50,210 nucleotides of DNA from an uncultured Lachnospiraceae bacterium. GTDB lineage: Bacteria > Bacillota > Clostridia > Lachnospirales > Lachnospiraceae. Within the stretch, counting starts at the first letter, position 1. Each line of letters begins with the position of its first letter. This document shows, piece after piece, positions 1-8,108 of the stretch. The DNA lies in NCBI GenBank assembly GCA_905235745.1, contig CAJOMN010000012.1:1-50210 (forward strand), written 5' to 3'. A program made the position numbers and the translations under genes. The notes under the pieces were generated by a model. It was given only the letters and a program-made list of their open reading frames with translations, searched no databases and had not been told where the DNA came from.

Positions 1-98
1 CATATTTGGCAACTTCGAGCCCCGTCCTATCATAAACCTTTTTATTATAAATTCTTTCGAAAAGATCATATAATGATGCGATTTTATCCCAGAACACA
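1..98 (-). CDS. SAM-dependent methyltransferase, N-terminal fragment (runs off window)
   Basis: Only the first 32 codons lie in the window. They read MFWDKIASLYDLFERIYNKK and continue VYDRTGLEVAKY, which resembles the opening of class I SAM-dependent methyltransferases common in Lachnospiraceae, where a helix carrying YD and a later YDRTG segment precede the SAM-binding Rossmann fold. The start is a GTG at 96-98, chosen because AAAAGGAG lies six bases upstream. The glycine-rich SAM motif itself is outside the window, so the family call rests on the N-terminus alone. Paired direct repeats lie upstream (121-204). Confidence 0.5.
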
Positions 99-120
99 AC
101 AATCTCCTTTTTTATAGCAA

Positions 121-204
121 TCAACTTACCATCAACTTAAAAGCAGTGTAAAATAAGGATTCTGCTTTCAATACATGCCCTTCAATCAACTTACTATCAA
201 CTTA
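121..204 (-). promoter_or_regulatory. Two pairs of 11-bp-phased direct repeats upstream of the methyltransferase
   Basis: The octamer TCAACTTA occurs at 121-128, 132-139, 186-193 and 197-204. On the minus strand, the direction of the downstream gene, it reads TAAGTTGA. Within each pair the copies are spaced 11 bp, one helical turn, and the pairs start 65 bp apart. Direct repeats of this kind are typical of binding sites for response regulators that bind as head-to-tail dimers. No regulator is identified; this is inference from spacing. Confidence 0.5.
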
Positions 205-207
205 AAC

Positions 208-1671
208 TTATGCCCAATAAGGAATATACCTATAGTAACGAGGAGCCGTAGTGTCATCATACAGCCGAATGAGCCCATTATCTACGGTATCTTTAATGAT
301 TCGAGATATAGTAGCCTTGTTCTTTTCAGAAACCCCAAATCGCTCTCTCAAAATCGTATTTGTTGCATCCATACCATTTACATAACAGTAGCAAACATAA
401 ATGTAGCAGGTTCTGATTTTATCTTCCTTTGACCATTTGCTCAGTGTCTCATGCCAATAAAGTTTTGTTCGGCAAAAGTCTTCCGTGGTCTCAACTTTAG
501 GAGCTGGGATTTTCCAATCACGCATTCCCTCCTCAATTCGGTCAAAACCGCTTCCTCTAGCCTCACAGATATGAGCCATTCGCAGGAAATTCGCCATCTT
601 TTCATTACGCGCATGCGGAGCTGTATCAATAATGCGGTCAACATCTACAAGAAGACAGCCCGGATTAGTTGCCTCAATCCGCTCATCAAATATCTCGACG
701 ATAAGACTTTGACCACGAGCGGTCAAATCTTGATGGATAATCATATTCCCCAATATTTCACGTATCGCTTTTTCAGGAAACATTATAAATTCTTGTCGTA
801 ATGCGGTTTCGATTGTTTCTTCCTGTGGGAGCATACTCATGATATATTCAACAATGTCATTAAATTCGATAGCGTAGCCTTTATTGAAGAACTTATCTCT
901 TACGGCGTGTGTCTTGGCGCTGCCATTGTATTTAATCACCCGTATACGCTTATTATCAAGGTAATCAAATTTATGCATATCCTTTGCAAAGAGTAAAGCC
1001 CCCATATTTGTAATGGAATAATGTCCATTATCCATTCGTTTAATAAAACCATATTCTTGAAAATCATGGATAATTCCATCCCTAGTACTTGGCATCGGAA
1101 GATGCATCAGCGTATAAAACGCCCCTGTATCCAGGAGCTGAGTTAATGTTTCTGCATCAACATCAAGCTGCGCTGGTAGTGTCTCATATGGTCTGATTTC
1201 AAAAGAACGCCAAAGTTTACGTTCTTTTTCAGGGAATTCCTTTAACTTCTTCCTATATGAGCCGACACGAATAAGTTCTTCGCCTTTAAATGCAGTAGGC
1301 TGAACTCTCGCTGCAGGGATTACAATAAGGACGACAAATCCTTCAGCAGTGTCTACTTCCACAAACTTAAAATCAATTCTTGGTGTTGATTGCGTTATGA
1401 GCCAATTTTCAAGTTCTTCATTCCCAACTCTTGTTTCACGATAGTGAAACGATGTTCCAACAATCTCATGGTTTTCGTTATTGATTCCATAAAGAAGGTA
1501 GGCCGTTTCCTGCTCATGTAATGCGGCAGCATTAGATAAAGCAGATAGGTATTCTCCTATTACATTCGGGGCATCATTATTCTCCTTGAATTCAACCCAT
1601 TCAATTTCGGTAGGAAGTTTTCGCAGTTCGTTTATCAAACTGATATAATACTCTTTTTCTTTCTTGGTCAT
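208..1671 (-). CDS. AlbA_2/Schlafen-type ATP-binding transcriptional regulator-like protein
   Basis: A 487-residue cytoplasmic protein with the COG2865 layout. An AlbA_2 (Schlafen-type) nucleic-acid-binding domain covers about residues 20-145 (EWVEFKEN, then NAAALHEQETAYLLYGINN). A GHKL-type ATPase fold follows at about 295-385: the N-box-like AIREILGNMIIHQD at 302-315 and GSGFDRI at 373-379. A winged-helix-like C-terminus ends it (LRERFGVSEKNKATISRIIK, 441-460). The start at 1671 is preferred over an upstream ATG at 1752 because GAGG sits seven to eight bases before it and the first residues match the family opening. Such proteins are often found in accessory DNA; the ligand is unknown. Confidence 0.8.
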   Translation of the reverse strand: MTKKEKEYYISLINELRKLPTEIEWVEFKENNDAPNVIGEYLSALSNAAALHEQETAYLLYGINNENHEIVGTSFHYRETRVGNEELENWLITQSTPRIDFKFVEVDTAEGFVVLIVIPAARVQPTAFKGEELIRVGSYRKKLKEFPEKERKLWRSFEIRPYETLPAQLDVDAETLTQLLDTGAFYTLMHLPMPSTRDGIIHDFQEYGFIKRMDNGHYSITNMGALLFAKDMHKFDYLDNKRIRVIKYNGSAKTHAVRDKFFNKGYAIEFNDIVEYIMSMLPQEETIETALRQEFIMFPEKAIREILGNMIIHQDLTARGQSLIVEIFDERIEATNPGCLLVDVDRIIDTAPHARNEKMANFLRMAHICEARGSGFDRIEEGMRDWKIPAPKVETTEDFCRTKLYWHETLSKWSKEDKIRTCYIYVCYCYVNGMDATNTILRERFGVSEKNKATISRIIKDTVDNGLIRLYDDTTAPRYYRYIPYWA

Positions 1672-1763
1672 CAGACAACCTCGTGTTTCTATAAAATTAC
1701 AACTACGATTATACCACAACGTCTGTGACGTTTTGTGGTAAAAATGTGCCATTCATCGCTTTT

Positions 1764-1919
1764 TTACAGTATCTTCCCATCATTCATACCTGCTCTTAAC
1801 TTGGCGAGGGAGCGTTCTTCAATCGCCCGCATATGCTTTTCCGTCAGATGAAAGAATGCTGCGTTCTCAGCAATCGTTTTATACTGCAGAGATTCCAGAC
1901 CATAACGGTACATGCTTGG
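1764..1919 (-). pseudogene. Relic of a sigma-70 family factor (region 4 only)
   Basis: The minus strand has an open frame ending at TAA 1764-1766 that reads MYRYGLESLQYKTIAENAAF, then HLTEKHMRAIEERSLAKLR. The spacing of RYGL, the T.K.IA helix, the LT...MR.IEERSL helix and the terminal KLR matches the helix-turn-helix of sigma-70 region 4.2. Nothing resembling regions 2 or 3 lies upstream: the frame is closed by a stop just above 1919. It is therefore a 3' fragment, without visible ribosome site, probably left by a deletion. Confidence 0.5.
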
Positions 1920-2078
1920 TCATTCGATCCAGACCAACCTGATGTTTTACAGCTTTGCACAGAAGGATTATCTCGAGAATGTAAGAGTTTTACTGGATTC
2001 GCAGTATGAACAGCATCTAGGGACCCCGGGAACCCCTGGGGAACCCCAAAATCTGATCTATTTTCCGCAAAAAGAAAA
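1920..2078. other. Gene-free stretch with a short GC-rich imperfect repeat
   Basis: I see no gene between the sigma relic and the tRNA terminator. Around 2020-2046 lies a run of three imperfect copies of a GGNACCCC unit (GGGACCCC, GGGAACCCC, GGGGAACCCC), which stands out from the AT-rich surroundings. Short frames on both strands lack ribosome sites and show no family resemblance that I recognise. Confidence 0.4.
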
Positions 2079-2110
2079 CTCAGGAACACTGATTTCTCAA
2101 CGTTCCTGAG
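2069..2110 (-). terminator. Rho-independent terminator of tRNA-Leu(AAG)
   Basis: Perfect 9-bp stem CTCAGGAAC / GTTCCTGAG (arms 2102-2110 and 2079-2087) with a 14-base loop. On the minus strand it is followed by TTTTCTTTTT. It begins 12 bases beyond the 3' end of the tRNA gene. Confidence 0.9.
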
Positions 2111-2122
2111 CTCTCAACCCAG

Positions 2123-2207
2123 TGCGGAAGATGGGACTTGAACCCACACGAGCGCATTGCTCACAAGATCCTTAGTCTTGCTCGTCTGCCAATTCCGACA
2201 CTTCCGC
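2123..2207 (-). tRNA. tRNA-Leu, anticodon AAG
   Basis: Read on the minus strand this is an 85-base class II tRNA. The acceptor stem is GCGGAAG / CTTCCGC with discriminator A. The anticodon stem CAAGA / TCTTG encloses the loop CTAAGGA, so the anticodon is AAG (Leu, CUN box; A34 expected to be inosine). There is a long variable arm of the type found in tRNA-Leu and a T-arm containing GGTTCAAGTCC. CCA is not encoded. It has its own promoter and terminator. Confidence 0.95.
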
Positions 2208-2233
2208 TTCCTTCATCTTTCGACGACCTCACT

Positions 2234-2262
2234 ATAATATCAAAGTCGCTTTCCATAGTCAA
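2234..2262 (-). promoter_or_regulatory. Sigma-A promoter of tRNA-Leu(AAG)
   Basis: Minus strand TTGACT (2257-2262), 17-bp spacer, TATTAT (2234-2239). The predicted start lies about 20 bases before the tRNA. It sits immediately downstream of the stop codon of the lipoprotein gene. Confidence 0.85.
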
Positions 2263-2269
2263 CTTATTT

Positions 2270-3898
2270 TTATTTGATCACGTCAAAATTCAGGATTTCC
2301 GCATCAAAATATTCATCCCACAGCCTCTCGTAGATCTGCTGCGCTTTATCCTGATCAGAGTCGTCGGTATTGCCGGCTTCCCCGGTTCCGCAATAGTAGG
2401 TGACATTACCGTCGGAGTCGAATACTTCCCCGGCGGTTTCCGCAAGCTCAAGCCTGCCGTCTGTTATCCCGTACTTATTGACGCTGTGGTGGCTGGCAGT
2501 GTACAGGTGTCCGTCTGCTGCAACAAGCGGGGTCGCAGTACCGGCTGACATTACATATCCGATATACGCGGGCACTCCATCAACGTAAATGTATACTTCG
2601 GCATCTATTGCAGCCATATGACCCTCAAGATCATCATATGCGCCGCTCGCCACAAGAAGCGCTCCGTCCGCTCCTATCGGGGCATTTGTGTACGCCATGC
2701 CTGCCGGAATCTTCTTATCAACTATATCGGTTAACGTATCGCAACCTGAGATGTCGATGACCTGCTCATATTCCGTATCATCTTCCCCGAGACCGATCAC
2801 ATTAAACTTTATAGCGGGTATTTCTTCTCTCCTGCTTATCAGCTCATCGAATTCCTCCTGCCCGCCGGTAAATTCACGATCATTATCGAAGTTGTTGTCA
2901 TCACGCATAAAGCCGGTAAACTCGCCGCTTCCGTCATTCGTCCCGTCGTCTATGCAATCCTTCATCATCAGACCCCCATATGGGCCCATAAACCATGTCT
3001 CATATGTATGATTGTCGCCTGTGTATATGATCCCGTCCGCAAGCCGTATCGGATATGCGCTTCCGTTTCCGGTTACATTGGCGACCTGTACAGGCTTGCC
3101 GTCCTCCATCTTATACAGAGACATGTCAGCGGACGTATGATCCGCTTCAAAGACAAGCTCGGATACCGCAAGCATTTCATTGTCACAGCCGTATACGTTA
3201 ATATATGCGTATCCCTGACCTTCCTCAAGATATGAGATTACATCGTCATAACTGTCAAAATCAGTGACACCGGACTGATACTGGAGAAAATCAGTGGGAC
3301 CATCTCCGAAATCAACGTAATCATCAGGATACATACTCTCCGCAACGGCCTGAATGTCAAATCCGTCGAGATCAGGTGCCTTGACGGAAAGACAATAGGC
3401 AATGCCAATCTCGATATCGTACCATGTGATCAGATCAACGGTTTCATCATCGCCAATGTATCTGAATAATCTGACCGGCATCTGACCGCCGCCCCAGTTA
3501 GCCATTGTACCCTCATCGGTGACCGTCCAGTCATAATACAGTCCGGAAATATCGGTATCTTCAGACGCTCCGTACATATATCGCGCCTTAAAAGAGAGGG
3601 TTCTGTATTCGTCCGTTATGTCAAAATCAAGATCAACAAGTCCGTCATCAGCGCTCTTGAGGTCATCTGTCGGATCCAACATACTCCAACGGATATTTTC
3701 GGCATTATCGGGCGCCTTGAACATGCGGGGATATGATGATGCTTCCTCTTCGCTGATGCTAAGCCACGGGTTGGCCATTGATGGTTTGTTACCGCTCCCG
3801 GAACCGTTTGGGGTTATATTAACATTTACAGTCGCGCAGCCCGCCAGTACAGCCGATAGAGCCAGCGCCGTTGTAATTGCCTTGATCTTATTGTTCAT
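2270..3898 (-). CDS. Large uncharacterised lipoprotein
   Basis: A 542-residue protein with a lipoprotein signal: Lys-containing n-region, hydrophobic core and lipobox LAGC with Cys21, so it should be anchored to the outer face of the membrane. The mature part is very acidic, rich in Asp, Glu, Gly and Tyr, with no catalytic motif that I recognise. It begins with a PWLSISEEEA segment and has an extracellular domain with repeated aromatic-Gly turns. Similar hypothetical lipoproteins occur in Lachnospiraceae; function unknown. The start is supported by AGGAGG ten bases upstream. A TATAAT at 3925-3930 on the minus strand could be its -10, but I see no good -35. Confidence 0.8.
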   Translation of the reverse strand: MNNKIKAITTALALSAVLAGCATVNVNITPNGSGSGNKPSMANPWLSISEEEASSYPRMFKAPDNAENIRWSMLDPTDDLKSADDGLVDLDFDITDEYRTLSFKARYMYGASEDTDISGLYYDWTVTDEGTMANWGGGQMPVRLFRYIGDDETVDLITWYDIEIGIAYCLSVKAPDLDGFDIQAVAESMYPDDYVDFGDGPTDFLQYQSGVTDFDSYDDVISYLEEGQGYAYINVYGCDNEMLAVSELVFEADHTSADMSLYKMEDGKPVQVANVTGNGSAYPIRLADGIIYTGDNHTYETWFMGPYGGLMMKDCIDDGTNDGSGEFTGFMRDDNNFDNDREFTGGQEEFDELISRREEIPAIKFNVIGLGEDDTEYEQVIDISGCDTLTDIVDKKIPAGMAYTNAPIGADGALLVASGAYDDLEGHMAAIDAEVYIYVDGVPAYIGYVMSAGTATPLVAADGHLYTASHHSVNKYGITDGRLELAETAGEVFDSDGNVTYYCGTGEAGNTDDSDQDKAQQIYERLWDEYFDAEILNFDVIK

Positions 3899-4009
3899 GT
3901 CAGTTGCCTCCTAAACATCCGTTCATTATAATCCGTCTCGTGTTTACGTATTATATCATATATTGGACCGGATATGTTCGTCTGACGGCAAAAACAACGA
4001 AAAGGGATA

Positions 4010-4038
4010 TTGACTTTTATACGCATGCGTCGTATATT
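4010..4038 (+). promoter_or_regulatory. purA promoter with palindrome in the spacer
   Basis: TTGACT (4010-4015), 17-bp spacer, TATATT (4033-4038). The spacer contains the perfect palindrome ACGCATGCGT (4021-4030), placed between the two hexamers where a repressor could occlude polymerase. No matching known operator is recognised. Confidence 0.65.
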
Positions 4039-4052
4039 TCTCTTTGGCAAAG

Positions 4053-4084
4053 GGGCCATAAAAGTGTTTATGGTACCCTTTTTA
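4053..4084 (+). terminator. Terminator-like hairpin in the purA leader (possible attenuator)
   Basis: Stem GGG-CCATAAA / TTTATGG-TA-CCC with AGTG loop, followed by TTTTTA. Starting about eight bases after the predicted transcription start, it lies wholly inside the purA leader, and no plus-strand gene ends upstream. On the minus strand the hairpin is not followed by a T-run. Just before it, CTTTGGCAAAG can form an alternative pairing that would compete for the GG of the stem. Attenuation is inferred. Confidence 0.55.
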
Positions 4085-4117
4085 TTTCGACTGTAGATTC
4101 AGGTGGAGGTAACAGAC

Positions 4118-5422
4118 ATGGTAAAAGCGGTTGTCGGCGCCAACTGGGGCGATGAAGGCAAGGGAAAGATCACTGACATGCTGGCGCAGAATGCCGATGT
4201 CGTTATAAGGTTCCAGGGCGGTGCCAATGCGGGGCATACGATTAAGAACAAATACGGCAAGTTTGCGCTGCATACTCTTCCGTCGGGCGTGTTCAACGAA
4301 AACACCGTCAACATCATCGGAAACGGAGTGGCTCTCAATATACCGATACTTGTAGATGAGATCAAAAGCATTACGTCCAAGGGAGTGCCGGAGCCTGTTG
4401 TGCTTATCTCGGAACGTGCTCAGATCATCATGCCCTATCACATTAAGTTTGATGAATACGAGGAAGAACGCCTTGCGGGAAAATCATTCGGATCGACCAA
4501 ATCGGGGATCGCCCCTTTCTATTCGGACAAGTTCGCAAAGATCGGTTTTCAGGTAAGCGACCTTTGGGATACGGAAGAAAACATCAAGGATAAAATAGAA
4601 GGCGTATGCGTTCAGAAGAATATCCTTCTCGAGCATCTGTACCACAAGCCTCTTATCGATGTTGAAGAAACATATGACACGCTCATGCAGTACCGCGAGA
4701 TGATCGCTCCTTATGTGTGCGACGTTTCCTCATACCTGCGCGAGGCAATCAAGAACAACAAGACCATACTTCTCGAGGGACAGCTTGGAACTCTCAAGGA
4801 CTGCGACCACGGCATATATCCCATGGTAACATCGTCTAATACTCTCGCCGCATACGGCGCGGTAGGAGCCGGTATCCCTCCCTATGAGATCAAACAGGTA
4901 ATAACGGTATGCAAAGCATATTCTTCGGCCGTTGGTGCCGGTGAATTTGTCAGTGAGATAACGGACGAGGCAGCAGCCGACGAGCTTCGCAGACGGGGCG
5001 GCGACGGTGGTGAATACGGTGCGACGACCGGACGTCCGAGGCGTATGGGATGGTTCGACTGTGTCGCTTCCAAATACGGATGTGCTCTTCAGGGAACTAC
5101 CGACGTGGCGTTTACTGTTCTTGATGTATTGGGATATCTCGATGAGATACCCGTATGTGTCGGTTATGAGATAAACGGTGAGGTAACTACCCAGTTCCCG
5201 GTAACAAGGCTTCTTCGGATAGCCAAACCGGTATACGAAACACTTCCCGGATGGAAGTGCGATATCGCCGGCATACGCGAATATGACAAGCTTCCCGAAA
5301 ACTGCCGCAATTATATAGAATTCATAGAAAGAAAGATCGGATATCCGATCACCATGATAAGCAACGGGCCTTCAAGAGATGATATAATATACAGAAAGAG
5401 CGCTGTCGCTCATAATCACTGA
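4118..5422 (+). CDS. purA: Adenylosuccinate synthase
   Basis: A 434-residue cytoplasmic enzyme catalysing GTP-dependent condensation of IMP with aspartate, the first committed step from IMP to AMP. The N-terminal P-loop-like signature NWGDEGKGKITD is intact, as are FQGGANAGHT, the conserved GSTKSGIAP-like loop (FGSTKSGIAPFYSDK) and the TTGRPRRMGWFD block near the C-terminus. ATG at 4118 is preferred over the in-frame GTG at 4103 because GGAGG lies at about 4105 and the protein then starts MVKAVVGANWGDEGKGK as usual. It has its own promoter and overlaps the convergent Nudix-YfiH gene by seven bases. Confidence 0.97.
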   Translation: MVKAVVGANWGDEGKGKITDMLAQNADVVIRFQGGANAGHTIKNKYGKFALHTLPSGVFNENTVNIIGNGVALNIPILVDEIKSITSKGVPEPVVLISERAQIIMPYHIKFDEYEEERLAGKSFGSTKSGIAPFYSDKFAKIGFQVSDLWDTEENIKDKIEGVCVQKNILLEHLYHKPLIDVEETYDTLMQYREMIAPYVCDVSSYLREAIKNNKTILLEGQLGTLKDCDHGIYPMVTSSNTLAAYGAVGAGIPPYEIKQVITVCKAYSSAVGAGEFVSEITDEAAADELRRRGGDGGEYGATTGRPRRMGWFDCVASKYGCALQGTTDVAFTVLDVLGYLDEIPVCVGYEINGEVTTQFPVTRLLRIAKPVYETLPGWKCDIAGIREYDKLPENCRNYIEFIERKIGYPITMISNGPSRDDIIYRKSAVAHNH

Positions 5423-6663
5423 CAGTCAGTACGCATGATGACACACGCAAGGCTGCCGCGGTTTCCCATCGTGCCCCTGTGTGAATAATACCTGTCGGGG
5501 TTGCATTTTGTGCATTCCCCGACAGTTTCTATGTTAGCATCCGATAATCCCAGCATGATAAGCCTGTGACGCACGACTCCCCTTAGATCAAGCATGAATC
5601 TGTCGCCCCTCGCCTTATAGAACCGGTCGATATCATCTCCTATCAGCCTGCCCGCTGCCTCAATAACCTCTTCTCCCACTTCAAAGCAGCATTTGTCGAT
5701 CGCGGGACCTATTGCAGCGTGAATATCCCTGACATTTGAACCAAGACCTGTAAAGGCATCTATCGCATTCTTTTCGATATCCGCAACCGTGCTTCGCCAT
5801 CCGCAGTGTATGGCGCCGACTATTCCCGCTTTTGTATCTTCAAGAAGAAGCGGTACGCAGTCGGCAGTAAAGATCACAAGCGGAACATTCGGCAAAGCGG
5901 TAACATATCCGTCACATTCGATCTCGCATCTTGCGTCGGGATACTGTCCGTATGCAGGGCGAAGATCCTCTTCCCCGGCTATATGGACATTGCCTCCGTG
6001 CACCTGCTTCCCATATACGAATTCCCTCCGGCCGATCCCGGCAGACGCAAGAAATCTGTTCCAGTTTTCTGTTACTCTTGCCCTGTCATCTCCTCCGTTC
6101 ATTCCGAGATTGAGCGTGGCATACATTCCGTCGCTTACTCCTCCCGTCCTCGTCGAAAATCCGTGGCATGAAGTGATGACGGATGATCTAATCGTATCTA
6201 CCGGCGTACTCAGATCCTCATGCCGGACGAGCCTGTCGCCTTCATATTCGACGATCATGTCTATACGTTCACGCCCCTCAAGAAGCGGCCCAAGGAAATA
6301 CCTGTCGCCCTCCCACGTGGGAAGCGACAGCACCCTTTCGGCGGGAACCCACTCAAGTTCTCCCTCGTCACACTCTTTGATGAGCTCCCCCGTATATCCC
6401 GTTGCCGAGAACAGGTACATATCTTCGTTATCCCATGTATCGGATACAAACTTCACAAGCCCGTGAAGACGGTAATCGGTAAGCGTAAGGCCGGTTTCCT
6501 CGTAAACCTCCCGGCATACACACTCTTCCGCCGTCTCATCTGCCTCAAACTTTCCTCCGATGCCTATCCATTTGCCTTCGTTAAGATCGTTTTCCTTCTT
6601 GTTGCGGTGAAGCAGCAGATATTCGTTATTCGGGTTTCTGATGTAGCATAATGTCGTATTCAT
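5416..6663 (-). CDS. Nudix hydrolase fused to a YfiH/Laccase-domain purine nucleoside enzyme
   Basis: A 415-residue two-domain protein. Residues 1 to about 150 are a Nudix hydrolase of the MutT/8-oxo-dGTPase type with a complete Nudix box at 37-59 (G-x5-E, then REVYEETGL). Residues from about 155 onward are a YfiH/LACC1 (Cu-oxidase_4) domain: GFSTRTGG, KQVHGGNVH, TADCVPLLL and HCGWRST carry the expected Cys and His ligands. The YfiH family is known for purine nucleoside phosphorylase/adenosine deaminase activity and for a link to peptidoglycan precursor fidelity. YfiH is usually a stand-alone gene, so the fusion is notable. Lies tail to tail with purA, itself a purine enzyme. AGGCGG precedes the ATG. 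Confidence 0.88.
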   Translation of the reverse strand: MNTTLCYIRNPNNEYLLLHRNKKENDLNEGKWIGIGGKFEADETAEECVCREVYEETGLTLTDYRLHGLVKFVSDTWDNEDMYLFSATGYTGELIKECDEGELEWVPAERVLSLPTWEGDRYFLGPLLEGRERIDMIVEYEGDRLVRHEDLSTPVDTIRSSVITSCHGFSTRTGGVSDGMYATLNLGMNGGDDRARVTENWNRFLASAGIGRREFVYGKQVHGGNVHIAGEEDLRPAYGQYPDARCEIECDGYVTALPNVPLVIFTADCVPLLLEDTKAGIVGAIHCGWRSTVADIEKNAIDAFTGLGSNVRDIHAAIGPAIDKCCFEVGEEVIEAAGRLIGDDIDRFYKARGDRFMLDLRGVVRHRLIMLGLSDANIETVGECTKCNPDRYYSHRGTMGNRGSLACVIMRTDCQ

Positions 6664-6701
6664 TGGTTCCGCCTGTTGTGATAACTGTCGAGTTAAATTC
6701 G

Positions 6702-6732
6702 TTCACTATAAAATGTATATTTGCTGTATAAT
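6702..6732 (+). promoter_or_regulatory. Promoter abutting the MATE start codon (possible leaderless mRNA)
   Basis: TATAAT at 6727-6732 ends only eight bases before the ATG at 6741, so transcription would begin on or next to the start codon. A weak -35 (TTCACT, 6702-6707) is 19 bp upstream. There is no Shine-Dalgarno sequence before the ATG, in contrast to nearly every other gene here. Confidence 0.45.
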
Positions 6733-6740
6733 ATACCATT

Positions 6741-8108
6741 ATGAACGAAAATAAACCTGTTGACAATCAATATATCCGGATGACGCAGACGCCCATCCAC
6801 AAGCTTATCATCACCCTTTCGATCCCGACGGTCTTAAGCATGCTTGTTACGACGATCTACAATCTGGTGGATACGGCATTTGTAGGGACTCTCGGTACCT
6901 CGGCAAGCGGAGCGGTCGGAGTGGTCTTCGGATTCATGTCGATCCTGCAGGCATTCGGATTCATGTTCGGCCAGGGGTCGGGAAGCATGCTCTCAAGGCG
7001 GCTCGGCTCCAGGGATAATCAGACTGCCAGCATCATCGCATCTACCGGATTTTTTGCATCATTTGCAAGCGGGCTTGTCATCGCGATCCTCGGTTTCATC
7101 TTCGAAGAACCCCTTATCCGGATGCTCGGGAGTACGGAAACGATCGCTCCCTATGCAAGGGATTACCTTAACACCATCATGTTTGTTGCGCCGTTTTGTT
7201 CGGCAAGCTTTACCCTCAACAATATGCTTCGATACGAGGGCAAGGCAAATCTCGGGATGATAGGTCTTCTGACCGGAGGGATACTCAACATCGGCGGAGA
7301 CGCGCTGTTCATATTCGGAATGGATATGGGGATAGCCGGAGCCGGTCTGTCCACTGCGATCTCACAGGTTATCAGCTTTACGATCCTGCTGTATATGTTC
7401 GTAACAGGCAGAACACAGACAAAACTGAAATTCTCCAATATCACCGTCAGGGACAGAACGCTTATAGATATAATCGAGACAGGATTCCCTTCCCTTCTGC
7501 GGCAGGGTCTCGGAAGTCTGACAACGATCGTGGTCAACTTCAAGGCCGCGGAGTTCGCGGGGGATGCCGGAGTATCGGCAATGACGATAGTTACAAGGCT
7601 GTCATTCTTCCTGTTTGCTATCGCACTCGGAATAGGCCAGGGATTTCAGCCCGTATGTGCATGGAGCTATGGCGCCGGCAAGTTCAGACGCCTTCGCGAT
7701 GCCTACCGGTATACGATCATCCTGTCCGAGATCGTTCTGGCAGTGCTCACGGTGTTTGCAATGATATTCTCCAATGACCTTATCCGTTTGTTCAGGGACG
7801 ATCCGGCAGTAATAGCTGTGGGAACACGGGCGCTTCGGCTGCAGTGCGTCGCGCAGCTTTTTATGCCGATAGCAACGGTCACTGAAATGCTGATGCAGTC
7901 AAGCGGCAAAAAAATCCCCGCGACAGTGTTATCATCACTTCGCGGGGGAGTTCTGCTGATCCCTCTTCTGCTGATACTGCCCGAGCTCCGGGGAATAGCC
8001 GGTGTTCAGGAAGCACAGCCGCTTTCATTTATACTGAGCGTGATCCCGGCCGTTCTGATGGCGAGATGGTTCTTTGCGATCACGCCCGGGGAAGATTCAT
8101 CCGATTGA
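6741..8108 (+). CDS. MATE family multidrug/Na+ antiporter
   Basis: A 455-residue polytopic membrane protein with about twelve hydrophobic segments in two pseudo-symmetric halves. The N-terminal hallmark PIHKLIITLSIPTVLSMLVT, then IYNLVDTAFVG, is characteristic of DinF/NorM-type MATE exporters, as are GQGSGSMLSRRLG and GIGQGFQPVCAWSYGAG. These extrude cationic drugs or metabolites by H+ or Na+ antiport. No ribosome site is seen before ATG 6741; an in-frame ATG at codon 14 also lacks one. The stop TGA abuts the convergent degV stop with no base between. Confidence 0.92.
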   Translation: MNENKPVDNQYIRMTQTPIHKLIITLSIPTVLSMLVTTIYNLVDTAFVGTLGTSASGAVGVVFGFMSILQAFGFMFGQGSGSMLSRRLGSRDNQTASIIASTGFFASFASGLVIAILGFIFEEPLIRMLGSTETIAPYARDYLNTIMFVAPFCSASFTLNNMLRYEGKANLGMIGLLTGGILNIGGDALFIFGMDMGIAGAGLSTAISQVISFTILLYMFVTGRTQTKLKFSNITVRDRTLIDIIETGFPSLLRQGLGSLTTIVVNFKAAEFAGDAGVSAMTIVTRLSFFLFAIALGIGQGFQPVCAWSYGAGKFRRLRDAYRYTIILSEIVLAVLTVFAMIFSNDLIRLFRDDPAVIAVGTRALRLQCVAQLFMPIATVTEMLMQSSGKKIPATVLSSLRGGVLLIPLLLILPELRGIAGVQEAQPLSFILSVIPAVLMARWFFAITPGEDSSD

